Shown here piece by piece: positions 18,805 through 27,077 of a DNA stretch of 64,000 bases (its first letter is position 1; each line of letters begins with the position of its first letter). The position numbers and the translations under genes are program-made. The stretch lies in contig NZ_CP033917.1 in NCBI RefSeq assembly GCF_003815655.1, positions 3,472,001 to 3,536,000 of the forward strand. The letters are read 5' to 3'. The notes beneath the pieces were generated by a model that did no database searches, was not told where the DNA came from, and saw only the letters and a list, made by a program, of their open reading frames with translations. The stretch comes from Chryseobacterium sp. G0201 (GTDB lineage Bacteria > Bacteroidota > Bacteroidia > Flavobacteriales > Weeksellaceae).

Positions 18805-20427
18805 TTAAGGACAAGTCGTAGCGGTTGTTGTTCCGTCACTATTTTTAATTATTGTTTTTATAGTTCCATCATTTTCTATTCTTTGTAAATTGATTTTTCC
18901 ATCTAATCCCATATCTTTAAGGGCTTTGAAAAAAAATCTTTCAATTGCTTCATTACTCATATCACCTGTAGAGGGTTTGTAAAGTCCGTATCTAGTTTGG
19001 TATCTATCATTATATTCGTCCAATTGCTCCTGAGAAAAATTTGTTATTGCGTCCTGATAAGTTCCGTTAAACCAAATAACATAATGCATGCCATTCGGAG
19101 CTACCATTCCTACATAAGCGTCATTTACATTTGTGGGGTTAGAAGTTGGTTGTGTTCTTGCAAAACCTAATAATTGGTCAATATCTGGTGGAGACAGCAT
19201 TGGTATTCCTGTAGGAGTGTGGTTGTGATATCCTCCTGCATATCCTGTTTTATCTCCAAAGTTTACACTGTGAGCGCCACCGCTTATTGTAGAAGAAGGT
19301 GTTCCATCTACCTTAAATTTCACTCCTTTTTCACCTCCTAATGTAGATTGGTTTTTTAATTCTGTAATTTTTGCCTGTACATCTGTATTTGCTAATAAAT
19401 TTTTTGTTTTCTCACACGGTGTGGCTAAAAATTGATTATAAAATTGTTCCCAAGTCAGGCTGGAGTTTTGTGTAAATAAATCTACTGCACCATTTAAAAT
19501 CTCAGGTTTTGTTCCAAAAGTACTTAACAGTTTAGATACAATATACTCATCTTCATTCTGATAAAGATATAAATAAAATAGTTTAGTTCTTAATGCAGTT
19601 GGGAAGCCATAAGTATTGATATGAAAAACAGCACTGAACTGTTGATATTTTAAAAGCATCATATCAGAATCATCAGAGTAAGGTAGCGTATTATAGCCTC
19701 CCGTATTTCCTCCTGGAGAATTTGGGTCAGGATAATTTGGTATTCCTGTGTTTTCTCCTCCCGCACCTCCTGAACAAGTGTTGACAATAGAAATAATTCC
19801 TGGAGCTTGAGCCGCCCCACTTCCAGTCATATTACAAGTTTGTCCATACTGATGATGATCCATGGAAGCGCAAACGCCATTTTCCCATGTGATTTCAAAA
19901 CATCCTAGAACTTCTGTAACAATTTTCTGTGTAATGCTAAGATCGTTAATTTCATAGATTTTTAGTTTGTTTGTCATATCCACTTCTTCTCCCAAAACAA
20001 AAAGGTCTTTCTCTAATGGTGTAATACCATACTGAATCAATACTCCTGAAAAAGTACCGTCAGCATTTTGTTTCAGTACAAGATTTTCAAGTCCCTTACT
20101 TTCAGAATTTCTCTTTACGGGAAAAGTATAGGTTTTCTGTGTTCCGTTTTCTACAAGTATAACCTTGTCTGTGGAAATAGTAGCCCCATCCAAAACAGAA
20201 TTGTTTTTTCCTAAAATACCACTAGAAGAAAATAACTCTGACTGTAGTTGTTGAACCTTTGTAAGAAGAGCGGTGTTGCTACTGATTTCGTGAAACCTAA
20301 GCACAGAGGCTCTAAGGTCTTGTTTTTGGCGTTCATTTTCCTGATACATATCTTCACTTCGGCAGGAATGCAAAACGATGTTAAAGGCTACCAATAAGGA
20401 CAGCCACAAAATAAATTTGTTTTTCAT
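18805..20427 (-). CDS. Large lipoprotein with a JAMM-like HxH...SxxD motif
   Basis: 540 residues. SPII signal with lipid Cys in VLHSCRSED. A glycine/proline-rich linker lies around 215-245 (SGGAGGENTGIPNYPDPNSP). The C-terminal third contains GGYHNHTPTGIPMLSPPDID: H401, H403, S412 and D415, close to the MPN+/JAMM metalloprotease signature H-x-H-x7-S-x2-D, with one extra residue in the spacer. The catalytic Glu that should lie upstream is not certain. It could be a deubiquitinase-like peptidase domain used as an effector, or a surface protein. It heads the operon with three DUF6705-like lipoproteins. I do not recognise the N-terminal part. Confidence 0.7.
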   Translation of the reverse strand: MKNKFILWLSLLVAFNIVLHSCRSEDMYQENERQKQDLRASVLRFHEISSNTALLTKVQQLQSELFSSSGILGKNNSVLDGATISTDKVILVENGTQKTYTFPVKRNSESKGLENLVLKQNADGTFSGVLIQYGITPLEKDLFVLGEEVDMTNKLKIYEINDLSITQKIVTEVLGCFEITWENGVCASMDHHQYGQTCNMTGSGAAQAPGIISIVNTCSGGAGGENTGIPNYPDPNSPGGNTGGYNTLPYSDDSDMMLLKYQQFSAVFHINTYGFPTALRTKLFYLYLYQNEDEYIVSKLLSTFGTKPEILNGAVDLFTQNSSLTWEQFYNQFLATPCEKTKNLLANTDVQAKITELKNQSTLGGEKGVKFKVDGTPSSTISGGAHSVNFGDKTGYAGGYHNHTPTGIPMLSPPDIDQLLGFARTQPTSNPTNVNDAYVGMVAPNGMHYVIWFNGTYQDAITNFSQEQLDEYNDRYQTRYGLYKPSTGDMSNEAIERFFFKALKDMGLDGKINLQRIENDGTIKTIIKNSDGTTTATTCP

Positions 20428-20800
20428 TTATATGTTTTATTAAAGGTTGTAAAAATAATTCTTTTTATTAATTATCAAAATCTTGATAAAAATAATTTGA
20501 CAATAATAAATAATGCTTTTAATTTCTTGTAGAGCTATTTTCTCCATAATTCAAATGGGAGGTTTTACTATAAGTTTCTTTTTTTAGATTGTGGTTTTTT
20601 GGCAATTTCCGTCAATCCTTTTTGATGAGGTTTTTCCATAGAATTTATATTAGTTCATAATTAATTTATTATCATTTGACGTTAAACAAAAATATTATAT
20701 CATGGCGACAAAGCATGTCGTATTATATATAGATGCTATTTTATTTGTTTTGGTTGGAAATTAATTGATAAAACAAAGGCACGGAGCAAAAATCAATCTG

Positions 20801-20940
20801 TATTAGAGGCACCGCGAAGAGCCCAACAACCAGAAAGAATTTGCCCGTGCCCATATAGGATACACGGGCGTAAGCTTATCACTTTAGGGCTGTTTTGAAA
20901 ATTCGCGGTTTTCTAATACCTATATGATAGCTTACGCTTT
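20801..20940 (+). ncRNA. Candidate structured RNA or mobile element end, unassigned
   Basis: Four nested stems can be drawn: TATTAGA 20801-20807 with TCTAATA 20912-20918; ACCGCGAA 20811-20818 with TTCGCGGT 20902-20909; AGCCC 20820-20824 with GGGCT 20887-20891; GCCCGTG 20843-20849 with CACGGGC 20863-20869. The apical loop holds ATATAGG (20853-20859), which can pair with CCTATAT (20919-20925) just outside the closing stem, a pseudoknot. GCGTAAGC (20868-20875) can also pair with GCTTACGC (20930-20937), then TTTTGTTTT. The T-tail favours the plus strand. The rest of the 20428-21213 gap is AT-rich; one small hairpin (CGACA...TGTCG, 20706-20720) is the only other structure seen. It could equally be the end of a mobile element. 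Confidence 0.45.
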
Positions 20941-21213
20941 TGTTTTATTAAAATCTGCTGCGAAGATAAAAATATTTTTTAAAAATTGTTAAAGAATTTG
21001 TCGGTGAGTAAAGCCTTGTATAGTAGTCGTTTTAATGTAAATAATGTTTTTAATTAAATTTATTAATAAAACAAGAGCTTGGGTATTGGAAAATTAATAT
21101 TTTTGATTTAAGTCTATTTATATTTTTCAATGTGTTTAATTATGGTGTTTTTATTTGTTATATATGGTATGATTTGTAAATTTGAATGAATTAATCATAA
21201 TTTTTTAAACGAT

Positions 21214-21990
21214 ATGGAATCAAAAAATCAAAACACATATACGAAAGCTGTTAAAAGCTCTGTAAGTGAAACAGGACACGCTAAAAATGCCGCTAATTTT
21301 CAAAGCCTCATCTCGTTCTGTATAGGATTCGGAGCTTCTTACAATCCTGTAAAAGATAGCCTTAAAGTGGCAGCACTGGAGGAACTTTTGCTGAACGTAC
21401 AGAATAAACTGGACAATACAAAAGCCAAGAAAACAGGCTTTGATAATGCAACGAATAACCGTAGAAATGCTTTTACAGATTTAAGATCACTTTCCACCAA
21501 AATAGTAAATGCGTATGCCGTGTCCGGAGCAGATCAGCTTGGGATACAGAATATGAAGTCAGTCAATAGAAAAATACAGGGCTCTCCATCAAGGAAAAGC
21601 AATGTACAGGCAGAAGATCAACAGCCTGAAACCAAACAGATCTCCAATTCCCAGCAGTCATATGACAAAATGGTAGATCATTTTTCCGGAGTTATAGAGA
21701 TTTTAGCGCAAAACCCATCTTACAGTCCTAATGAAAATGATCTGAAAATTGCCGCTTTACAGGAAAAGTTGCTGGATATGAAAACAAAAAACGCAGAGCT
21801 TATAGATTCATACACCCAATACAGCAATGCGATGCTGGAAAGAAATCAGATAATGTATAACCCTTTATCAGGACTTTTGCAGACAGCAAAAGAAGTTAAA
21901 TTGTATGTAAAAAGTGTGTTCGGAGCATCGAGTCCGCAGTATAAACAAATTAGCGGGATAGAATTCAAAGTTCGTAAAAGTGATAAATAA
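21214..21990 (+). CDS. Helical protein of unknown function with an internal duplication
   Basis: 258 residues without signal peptide or membrane segment. Two related segments are visible: around 29-75 (FQSLISFCIGFGASYNPV, DSLKVAALEELLLNVQNKL) and around 156-200 (HFSGVIEILAQNPSYSPNE, NDLKIAALQEKLLDMKTKN). They share the order helix, A-x-Y-x-P, LKxAALxExLL, and both should form helical hairpins. A polar linker with Gln/Ser lies between. I do not know the family. The gene is alone, with a long non-coding region on its left and a decayed frame on its right. Confidence 0.7.
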   Translation: MESKNQNTYTKAVKSSVSETGHAKNAANFQSLISFCIGFGASYNPVKDSLKVAALEELLLNVQNKLDNTKAKKTGFDNATNNRRNAFTDLRSLSTKIVNAYAVSGADQLGIQNMKSVNRKIQGSPSRKSNVQAEDQQPETKQISNSQQSYDKMVDHFSGVIEILAQNPSYSPNENDLKIAALQEKLLDMKTKNAELIDSYTQYSNAMLERNQIMYNPLSGLLQTAKEVKLYVKSVFGASSPQYKQISGIEFKVRKSDK

Positions 21991-21999
21991 TAAACCTAG

Positions 22000-22239
22000 G
22001 ACTATTTAAATATAAGGATTGTCAGATTTAATGATAATGTAGCTGAGTTTAAAATTCCTGTTAGCACTTGTAATATAACCGTTGGCGGATTCAATATTTA
22101 AGCGGGAAATTATAAATTATGCCTTGCCGGTTTTAAAATAAGATATGGTGGATATAATATAATGGATAGCCGTTTCAATATTGGCATTGGCGATCGTAAA
22201 ACTGCAGATGGACTCCCTAATATTCATAAAGACCTATAA
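22000..22239 (+). pseudogene. Decayed reading frame rich in GGFNI-like repeats
   Basis: One frame stays open from just after a TAG at about 21997 to a TAA at 22237-22239, apart from a single TAA. It reads IVRFNDNVAEFKIP, then ITVGGFNI, stop, then LAGFKIRYGGYNIMDSRFNI and GIGDRKTADGLPNI. The recurring (V/A/Y)G(G)(F/Y)(N/K)I pattern looks like coding sequence but no start codon is placed to express it. It accounts for most of the gap between the helical protein gene and the AarF-like gene. Confidence 0.3.
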
Positions 22240-22303
22240 AAATATAGAATAGGAATAATTTTTGGAGTTACTTTGCAACTCAATTTTTTATTGAAAATAG
22301 AAT

Positions 22304-23953
22304 ATGTTCGATAAGCAACAAAGAAAGTTTAAAAGATCCGCGAGATTAATTTCCGTATTAAGTAAATATGGCTTTAAAGATATGCTCGCAAGAATGAACG
22401 GGAATAATAAACAGGAAGAAGATTCCTCAAATTCAGACGACATCATTTCAAAAGGAACAGTGTATGAAAGGATAAGGCTGGTATTGGAAGAACTGGGTCC
22501 TACTTTTGTAAAACTTGGACAGACATTCAGCAACAGGGAAGACTTGCTTCCGCCAGAATTGGTGCAGGAACTTCAAAAACTGCAGGATAAGGTGGATACA
22601 GTCGACATGAATATACATGAAATTCTTGAAAATGAATTTAATATTTCTGTTAATGATTATTTTCTGGAAGTTCAGAAACACCCGTTGGCAACAGCTTCTA
22701 TCGCACAGGTCTACAAAGCAACCTTATTGAATGGCAATGAGGTTATTTTAAAAATAAAAAAAGCTGATGTACAGACCGTTATTGAAGATGATCTCCTGTT
22801 GATCAAAGATCTTGAAAGACTGATTTCATCTTACTCTGAGATAGGAGAGAAGCTTAACCTGAAACAGGCAATTTCAACGTTTGAAAGATCATTATTAGAA
22901 GAGGTTTCTTTAATTAATGAAAAGAATAATATCCTACAGTTTGCCCGAAACTTTAAAAATAATAAACAAACATACGTTCCGAAGATCTACGAAGAATTTT
23001 CCAACAACAATGTTCTTTGTATGGAATTTATTGACGGAATAAAAGTAACCGATAAAGCAGCATTGCTGGCCCATAATATAGATCCTGTAAAAATATCGGA
23101 AGTTGGTTTACGTTTATTTGTATCTCAGATCCTGGATTACGGATTTTTTCATGCCGATCCTCACGCAGGAAATGTTTTAGTAAAGAAAGACGGTAAAGTT
23201 GTTTTTATTGATTTTGGTGCCGTAGGAAAAATTCAGCCGAACGATAAAGAAATCCTTGAGAGTTTAATTGTAAGTTTCGTCGCAAAAAATACTCATAAAA
23301 TCGTAAGATCTCTAAAAAAGATGGCCATAAGCTATGACATTCCCGATGAAAGAAGGTTTGAAAATGACGTGGAAGATATTCTCAATTTCGTTCACAGTTC
23401 TTCTTTAAAAGAGATCAATCCCCAGGCGATTATTAATAAAATGAAAGACGTCTTAAAAGATAACCGCCTCTACATGCCGGATTATTTTTACCTATTATTC
23501 AAAGGAATTAGCTTGATCGAAGGGGTAGGACGTACCATCAATCCTGATCTGGATATTGTTAAAAGTCTTAATCCGTACACCAAAAAAATTATCACCAAAA
23601 AGATAAATCCAAAGAATCTTCTCAAAAACGGAATGGATAAAATGATGAATTTCACAGATAATGTTGATGAAATTCCCAAAGAACTTCGTTCTGTTCTTCA
23701 AAAATTAGATGAAAATAAATTCACCATTTCAAGTGAAATTAAGAATATTGAAAAAACAAATCAACTCATAAAATCAAGCATTGTCAATTTGATCTTAACG
23801 ATGGTTTTAGGCGCAAACATTATTGCAACCGCGATTGTTTTTGTCTCAGAATCAGGACCTAGAATCGGGGAGATATCATTGGTTGCTTTGTTGGGATTTA
23901 TTTTTTCGATATTATTGGTAATCATTATTTTATTGAGAATAACTCGAAAATAA
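22304..23953 (+). CDS. ABC1/AarF/UbiB-family atypical kinase
   Basis: 549 residues. The family signature KLGQ with its following Arg appears in PTFVKLGQTFSNRED, the alanine-rich loop in TASIAQVYKATL, the ATP-contact Lys in VILKIKKAD, and the catalytic and metal segments in FFHADPHAGNVLV and VFIDFGAVGK. Two hydrophobic helices at the C-terminus (LILTMVLGANIIATAIVFV, SLVALLGFIFSILLVIIILL) anchor it in the inner membrane. UbiB-type proteins bind lipids and ATP and support quinone synthesis or distribution; in this lineage the quinone would be menaquinone. It is a single gene. Confidence 0.92.
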   Translation: MFDKQQRKFKRSARLISVLSKYGFKDMLARMNGNNKQEEDSSNSDDIISKGTVYERIRLVLEELGPTFVKLGQTFSNREDLLPPELVQELQKLQDKVDTVDMNIHEILENEFNISVNDYFLEVQKHPLATASIAQVYKATLLNGNEVILKIKKADVQTVIEDDLLLIKDLERLISSYSEIGEKLNLKQAISTFERSLLEEVSLINEKNNILQFARNFKNNKQTYVPKIYEEFSNNNVLCMEFIDGIKVTDKAALLAHNIDPVKISEVGLRLFVSQILDYGFFHADPHAGNVLVKKDGKVVFIDFGAVGKIQPNDKEILESLIVSFVAKNTHKIVRSLKKMAISYDIPDERRFENDVEDILNFVHSSSLKEINPQAIINKMKDVLKDNRLYMPDYFYLLFKGISLIEGVGRTINPDLDIVKSLNPYTKKIITKKINPKNLLKNGMDKMMNFTDNVDEIPKELRSVLQKLDENKFTISSEIKNIEKTNQLIKSSIVNLILTMVLGANIIATAIVFVSESGPRIGEISLVALLGFIFSILLVIIILLRITRK

Positions 23954-23960
23954 AACACAA

Positions 23961-24027
23961 TCTTGTCATTGCGAGGAACGAAGTGACGAAGCAATCTCTA
24001 CAACTTGAGATTCCTGCGGAATAACAA
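23961..24027. repeat. Dispersed TGTCATTGCGAGGAACGAAG-type intergenic repeat
   Basis: Contains TGTCATTGCGAGGAACGAAG, GAAGCAATCTC and, on the far side, GAGATTCCTGCGGAATAACA, forming an imperfect inverted pair around CAACTT. It is related to the elements at 1747, 29777 and 34813 and lies between two genes of the same strand. Confidence 0.6.
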
Positions 24028-24148
24028 ACTTGCATTATAAATGATTAATCTTATCAGTTTAAGTGTTAAATTTAAAACCAAAACTTTGAAAATGTTTCCT
24101 GTTTCCATCTTCCAACTCCCATCCTAATACATAAATAAATTAATTGAC

Positions 24149-24156
24149 TATCTTTG
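24149..24156 (+). promoter_or_regulatory. -7 box four bases before the helicase ATG
   Basis: TATCTTTG matches TAnnTTTG. Only four bases separate it from the ATG at 24161, so transcription would begin at or next to the start codon. Confidence 0.5.
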
Positions 24157-24160
24157 CAAA

Positions 24161-25513
24161 ATGGATAAAATAACTTTTGCAGATTTTGATTTACCGGTTA
24201 AGGTTCTAGATGTTTTAGCAGACCTGGAACTGTTTGAACCAACGCCTATTCAGGAAAAGAGTATAGGACCTATACTTTCCGGAAGAGATGTAATGGGAAT
24301 TGCACAAACAGGTACCGGAAAAACATTAGCTTATTTGTTGCCTGTACTTAAGACTTGGAAATATAACAAAACTGGAAATCCAACGGTTGTTGTTTTAGTT
24401 CCTACAAGAGAATTAGTAGTTCAGGTAACTGAAATTGTTGAAAAATTAACAGAGAATATTACTGCAAGAGTTATCGGAATTTACGGTGGAAAAAATATCA
24501 ATACGCAGAAGCTTTTATTTAACAATGGCTGTGATATTTTAGTTGGAACTCCGGGAAGAATTATGGATTTAGCTATTGATAATGCTATTTCACTGAAAGA
24601 AGTTCAGAAACTGATCATTGATGAATTTGATGAAATGCTTAATTTAGGTTTCAGACCACAGTTGACGCATATTTTCGAAATGATGAGAGACAAGAGACAA
24701 AATATTCTTTTCTCTGCAACGATGACAGATGCGGTGGACGAAATGTTGGCACAGTATTTTGCAGGTCCTATCGAAATTTCATTAGCGAAATCCGGAACAC
24801 CGCTTGAAAAAATCAATCAGACTGCCTATAAAGTTGAAAACTTTAATACGAAGATCAATTTATTGGAGCATTTATTGAAATCGGACGCAGATATGTCTAA
24901 AGTCTTGATTTTTGCTAATAATAAGAAGCATTCAGATTTATTATTTACTAAAATTGATGAGCTTTTTCCTGAACAGTTTGATGTAATTCACTCAAACAAA
25001 TCTCAAAACTACAGATTGAAGGCGATGAAACGCTTTGAAAATGAAGAGATCAGAGGTTTGATCACGACTGATGTTATGGCGAGAGGTTTAGATATTTCAA
25101 ATATTACTCATGTAATCAATTTTGAAATTCCTGAAGTTCCTGAACAATATATTCACAGAATCGGTAGAACGGGTAGAGCGGACAAAGATGGTAAAGCGAT
25201 TTCTTTTGTAGCTAAAAAAGAAGAACGTCCTGTTTTAGACATCGAATTATTGATGGATAGAGAATTAAAATTCATTGATTTCCCTGAAGGAGTGAAAATT
25301 AATCCTAAAAAAATCATTTCAGAAGAAGATGTGATCGTAATGAAAAATCCTGCCCAGGCGAAGCTGTATGATGGAGGAGGAGCTTTCCATGAGAAAAAGG
25401 ATAAAAACAAAAAAGAAAACTGGGGTGGACCATCAAAAAGAAAGGAACCCAAGAAATTTGGAGCCAACAGAGCGCAACAAAAAGCGATCTCAAAATCCAA
25501 AAGAAAGAAATAA
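24161..25513 (+). CDS. DEAD-box ATP-dependent RNA helicase
   Basis: 450 residues. All helicase motifs are present in order: Q motif (EPTPIQEKSI), motif I AQTGTGKT, Ia PTRELV, GG, TPGR, motif II, III SAT, IV VLIFANN, V TTDVMARGLDIS and VI HRIGRTGRA. Motif II reads IIDEFDEM, so DEAD is DEFD here; Asp and Glu for magnesium are kept, and Ala is replaced by Phe. The tail after residue 405 is strongly basic (KDKNKKENWGG, KSKRKK), suited to RNA binding. It probably acts in ribosome assembly or cold-related RNA unwinding. It ends just before a shared terminator facing a lipoprotein gene. Confidence 0.93.
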   Translation: MDKITFADFDLPVKVLDVLADLELFEPTPIQEKSIGPILSGRDVMGIAQTGTGKTLAYLLPVLKTWKYNKTGNPTVVVLVPTRELVVQVTEIVEKLTENITARVIGIYGGKNINTQKLLFNNGCDILVGTPGRIMDLAIDNAISLKEVQKLIIDEFDEMLNLGFRPQLTHIFEMMRDKRQNILFSATMTDAVDEMLAQYFAGPIEISLAKSGTPLEKINQTAYKVENFNTKINLLEHLLKSDADMSKVLIFANNKKHSDLLFTKIDELFPEQFDVIHSNKSQNYRLKAMKRFENEEIRGLITTDVMARGLDISNITHVINFEIPEVPEQYIHRIGRTGRADKDGKAISFVAKKEERPVLDIELLMDRELKFIDFPEGVKINPKKIISEEDVIVMKNPAQAKLYDGGGAFHEKKDKNKKENWGGPSKRKEPKKFGANRAQQKAISKSKRKK

Positions 25514-25517
25514 ACAA

Positions 25518-25544
25518 AAAAGCTCCCAATTTGGGAGCTTTTGT
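25518..25544. terminator. Bidirectional terminator between helicase and lipocalin-like gene
   Basis: AGCTCCCAA and TTGGGAGCT form a perfect nine-pair stem with A-rich left and T-rich right flanks. It can end both convergent transcripts. Confidence 0.85.
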
Positions 25545-25978
25545 TATTTTGTAAGAACAAGTATCATGTGATCTTCAATGTTGTCATCATTGAATTGTCC
25601 GTAATCTACAACAATTTGGATTTCGTTTGAAGTATGCTTTGCTACGTCATAACTATCTCCGTCGATAACTATCTTTTTGTTCGGCATATCGTAAGAATAA
25701 GGTGCTGTTTGTGATCCGAAATCTGTACAGTTATTGGCATCATTTTCAAAAATATGACTCGTTAACTGATTGTTTGCATTAAAATCATACGTACTCTTTT
25801 GATTGCAGGTAGAAGCCGTTTCTGTAGAAATTAGATTTCCATTACTTCCTGAAATTTTTAAAGTTTTTGATTGTCTCCATACTCCGACAATATTTATTGA
25901 GTTGTTATCATCATCATCGTTACTACACGAACTGAATACAAAAGCTGCTGATACAGCTAGAAATAAGATTTTCTTCAT
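25544..25978 (-). CDS. Lipocalin-like lipoprotein
   Basis: 144 residues with an SPII signal (MKKILFLAVSAAFVFSSCSND, lipid Cys 18) and an acidic Asp/Asn stretch after the Cys. The mature protein begins with the lipocalin-like strand INIVGVWRQSKTLKI and continues as short strands (STYDFNANNQLTSHIF, KKIVIDGDSYDVAK). Such small Bacteroidota lipoproteins are periplasmic or surface beta-barrels of unknown ligand. A second, diverged protein of the same type lies at 27806. Confidence 0.75.
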   Translation of the reverse strand: MKKILFLAVSAAFVFSSCSNDDDDNNSINIVGVWRQSKTLKISGSNGNLISTETASTCNQKSTYDFNANNQLTSHIFENDANNCTDFGSQTAPYSYDMPNKKIVIDGDSYDVAKHTSNEIQIVVDYGQFNDDNIEDHMILVLTK

Positions 25979-26064
25979 GGTTAGATTAGTTTTTTAATTA
26001 AGGTTCACAAAGAAATGAATTTTTTTTTAATTGCTTCAAAATTTTTTCTTGATTGTTTAAAACT

Positions 26065-26095
26065 AAAAAAGCTCCCAAAAATTGAGAGCTTTTGT
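26065..26095 (-). terminator. Terminator of the TPR gene
   Basis: On the minus strand AGCTCTCAA pairs with TTGGGAGCT (one mismatch pair) and is followed by six T. It begins one or two bases after the TAA at 26096-26098 that ends the restored TPR frame, not after the present stop at 26169. Confidence 0.75.
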
Positions 26096-26168
26096 TTATT
26101 CAAAATTGATTTTGTTATTCTTTAAAATTTCCTTGAATTTATCTGCCTTACCTTCATCTTTCATTTTC

Positions 26169-27068
26169 TTATATGTATCCAATGATTGCTTCAGCATCAG
26201 TTCTGTAGGGTGATTTCTGATCTGTGTAGATGTTGTAAGCTTTAGCCATATAATCCAAAGACTTTTCATAATCTTTTAAATGGTCATAGTAAACCTGACC
26301 AATTCCATAATAGACTTCAGGATCACCGGGATGTACTTTATCGAGATTCAGATAGGCATCAATTGCTTTTTGATATTCCTTTTTATACACATACGTCATA
26401 GCGATGTTTTGAAGTGGCATTTTGCCTTTAGGATCAATGGTCAAAGATTTTTTATACGCTTCGATCGCTTTATCATATTCTCCGGCTCTTCTGTAGCAGA
26501 CTCCTAGATTATCCCAAGCGTAAATAAATTGAGGATCTTTCTTTACAGATTGCTCATAGTTTTTAATCGCTTCTTTCCAGTCTTCTTTTTCAGATGCTTC
26601 TACCGCTTTATTGTAAAAATCAAGAGCAACGGGATCTTTAGATAGTAGATCATGCTTACTTTCTGCAGCCGTCACCAGATCTCTAAGTCTGGAGCAATTA
26701 TCCATCAAATGGCTTTCAATTTCATAATAAGCCTGTTTGTAATCTTCAGATTCAGGATTAGAATTAATACTAATATCAATTTTTTTGTTTTTGATATTTC
26801 CCTTTTCAATATCAGTTTCCGCCTTTGTCAGACTTTTACTTAGCATATAAGGCAAAACTCTTTCACTGATGCATGAGCTGACCTCATTATTAACGACATC
26901 TTTAGTTTTGTTGTAGCCATTAATAGAATCGATACATTTACAGGTGCTTTCAGAAAGCTCTTTCAAAACTTCTTTGTCTGTTGGTGTTTTTTTATCTTTA
27001 ACTTTCTGAGCAAACACAAAAGAACAAATGAAAATAGGAATTAAAATGGTTAGTCGTTTTTTTATCAT
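26169..27068 (-). CDS. TPR-repeat exported protein with a frameshifted C-terminus
   Basis: 299 residues with a signal peptide (MIKKRLTILIPIFICSFVFAQ), a Cys-containing N-terminal part (STCKCIDSINGYN, NEVSSCISERV) and at least three TPR units (FYNKAVEASEKEDWKEAIKN, YAWDNLGVCYRRAGEYDKAI, YVYKKEYQKAIDAYLNL). The present frame ends at GYI-stop, where the DNA reads ACATATAAG. Adding one TA unit restores a continuous frame GYIYKKMKDEGKADKFKEIL that ends NKINFE at 26096-26098, directly before the terminator. So about 24 residues are lost by a two-base deletion or sequence error. It probably scaffolds an envelope complex. It starts 9 bases after the SGNH hydrolase gene. Confidence 0.85.
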   Translation of the reverse strand: MIKKRLTILIPIFICSFVFAQKVKDKKTPTDKEVLKELSESTCKCIDSINGYNKTKDVVNNEVSSCISERVLPYMLSKSLTKAETDIEKGNIKNKKIDISINSNPESEDYKQAYYEIESHLMDNCSRLRDLVTAAESKHDLLSKDPVALDFYNKAVEASEKEDWKEAIKNYEQSVKKDPQFIYAWDNLGVCYRRAGEYDKAIEAYKKSLTIDPKGKMPLQNIAMTYVYKKEYQKAIDAYLNLDKVHPGDPEVYYGIGQVYYDHLKDYEKSLDYMAKAYNIYTDQKSPYRTDAEAIIGYI

Positions 27069-27077
27069 GGTTGAAAA

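Noticed and set aside
20821..20891. GCCCAAC next to GGGCTGTTTT as an integron attC site
   Set aside because: GCCCAAC fits one attC core site, but the partner GTTRRRY core is not found at the matching position and no integrase is near.
20428..21213. tRNA, tmRNA or retron in the long intergenic gap
   Set aside because: No tRNA-like cloverleaf or CCA end, no tmRNA tag frame and no reverse transcriptase gene nearby.
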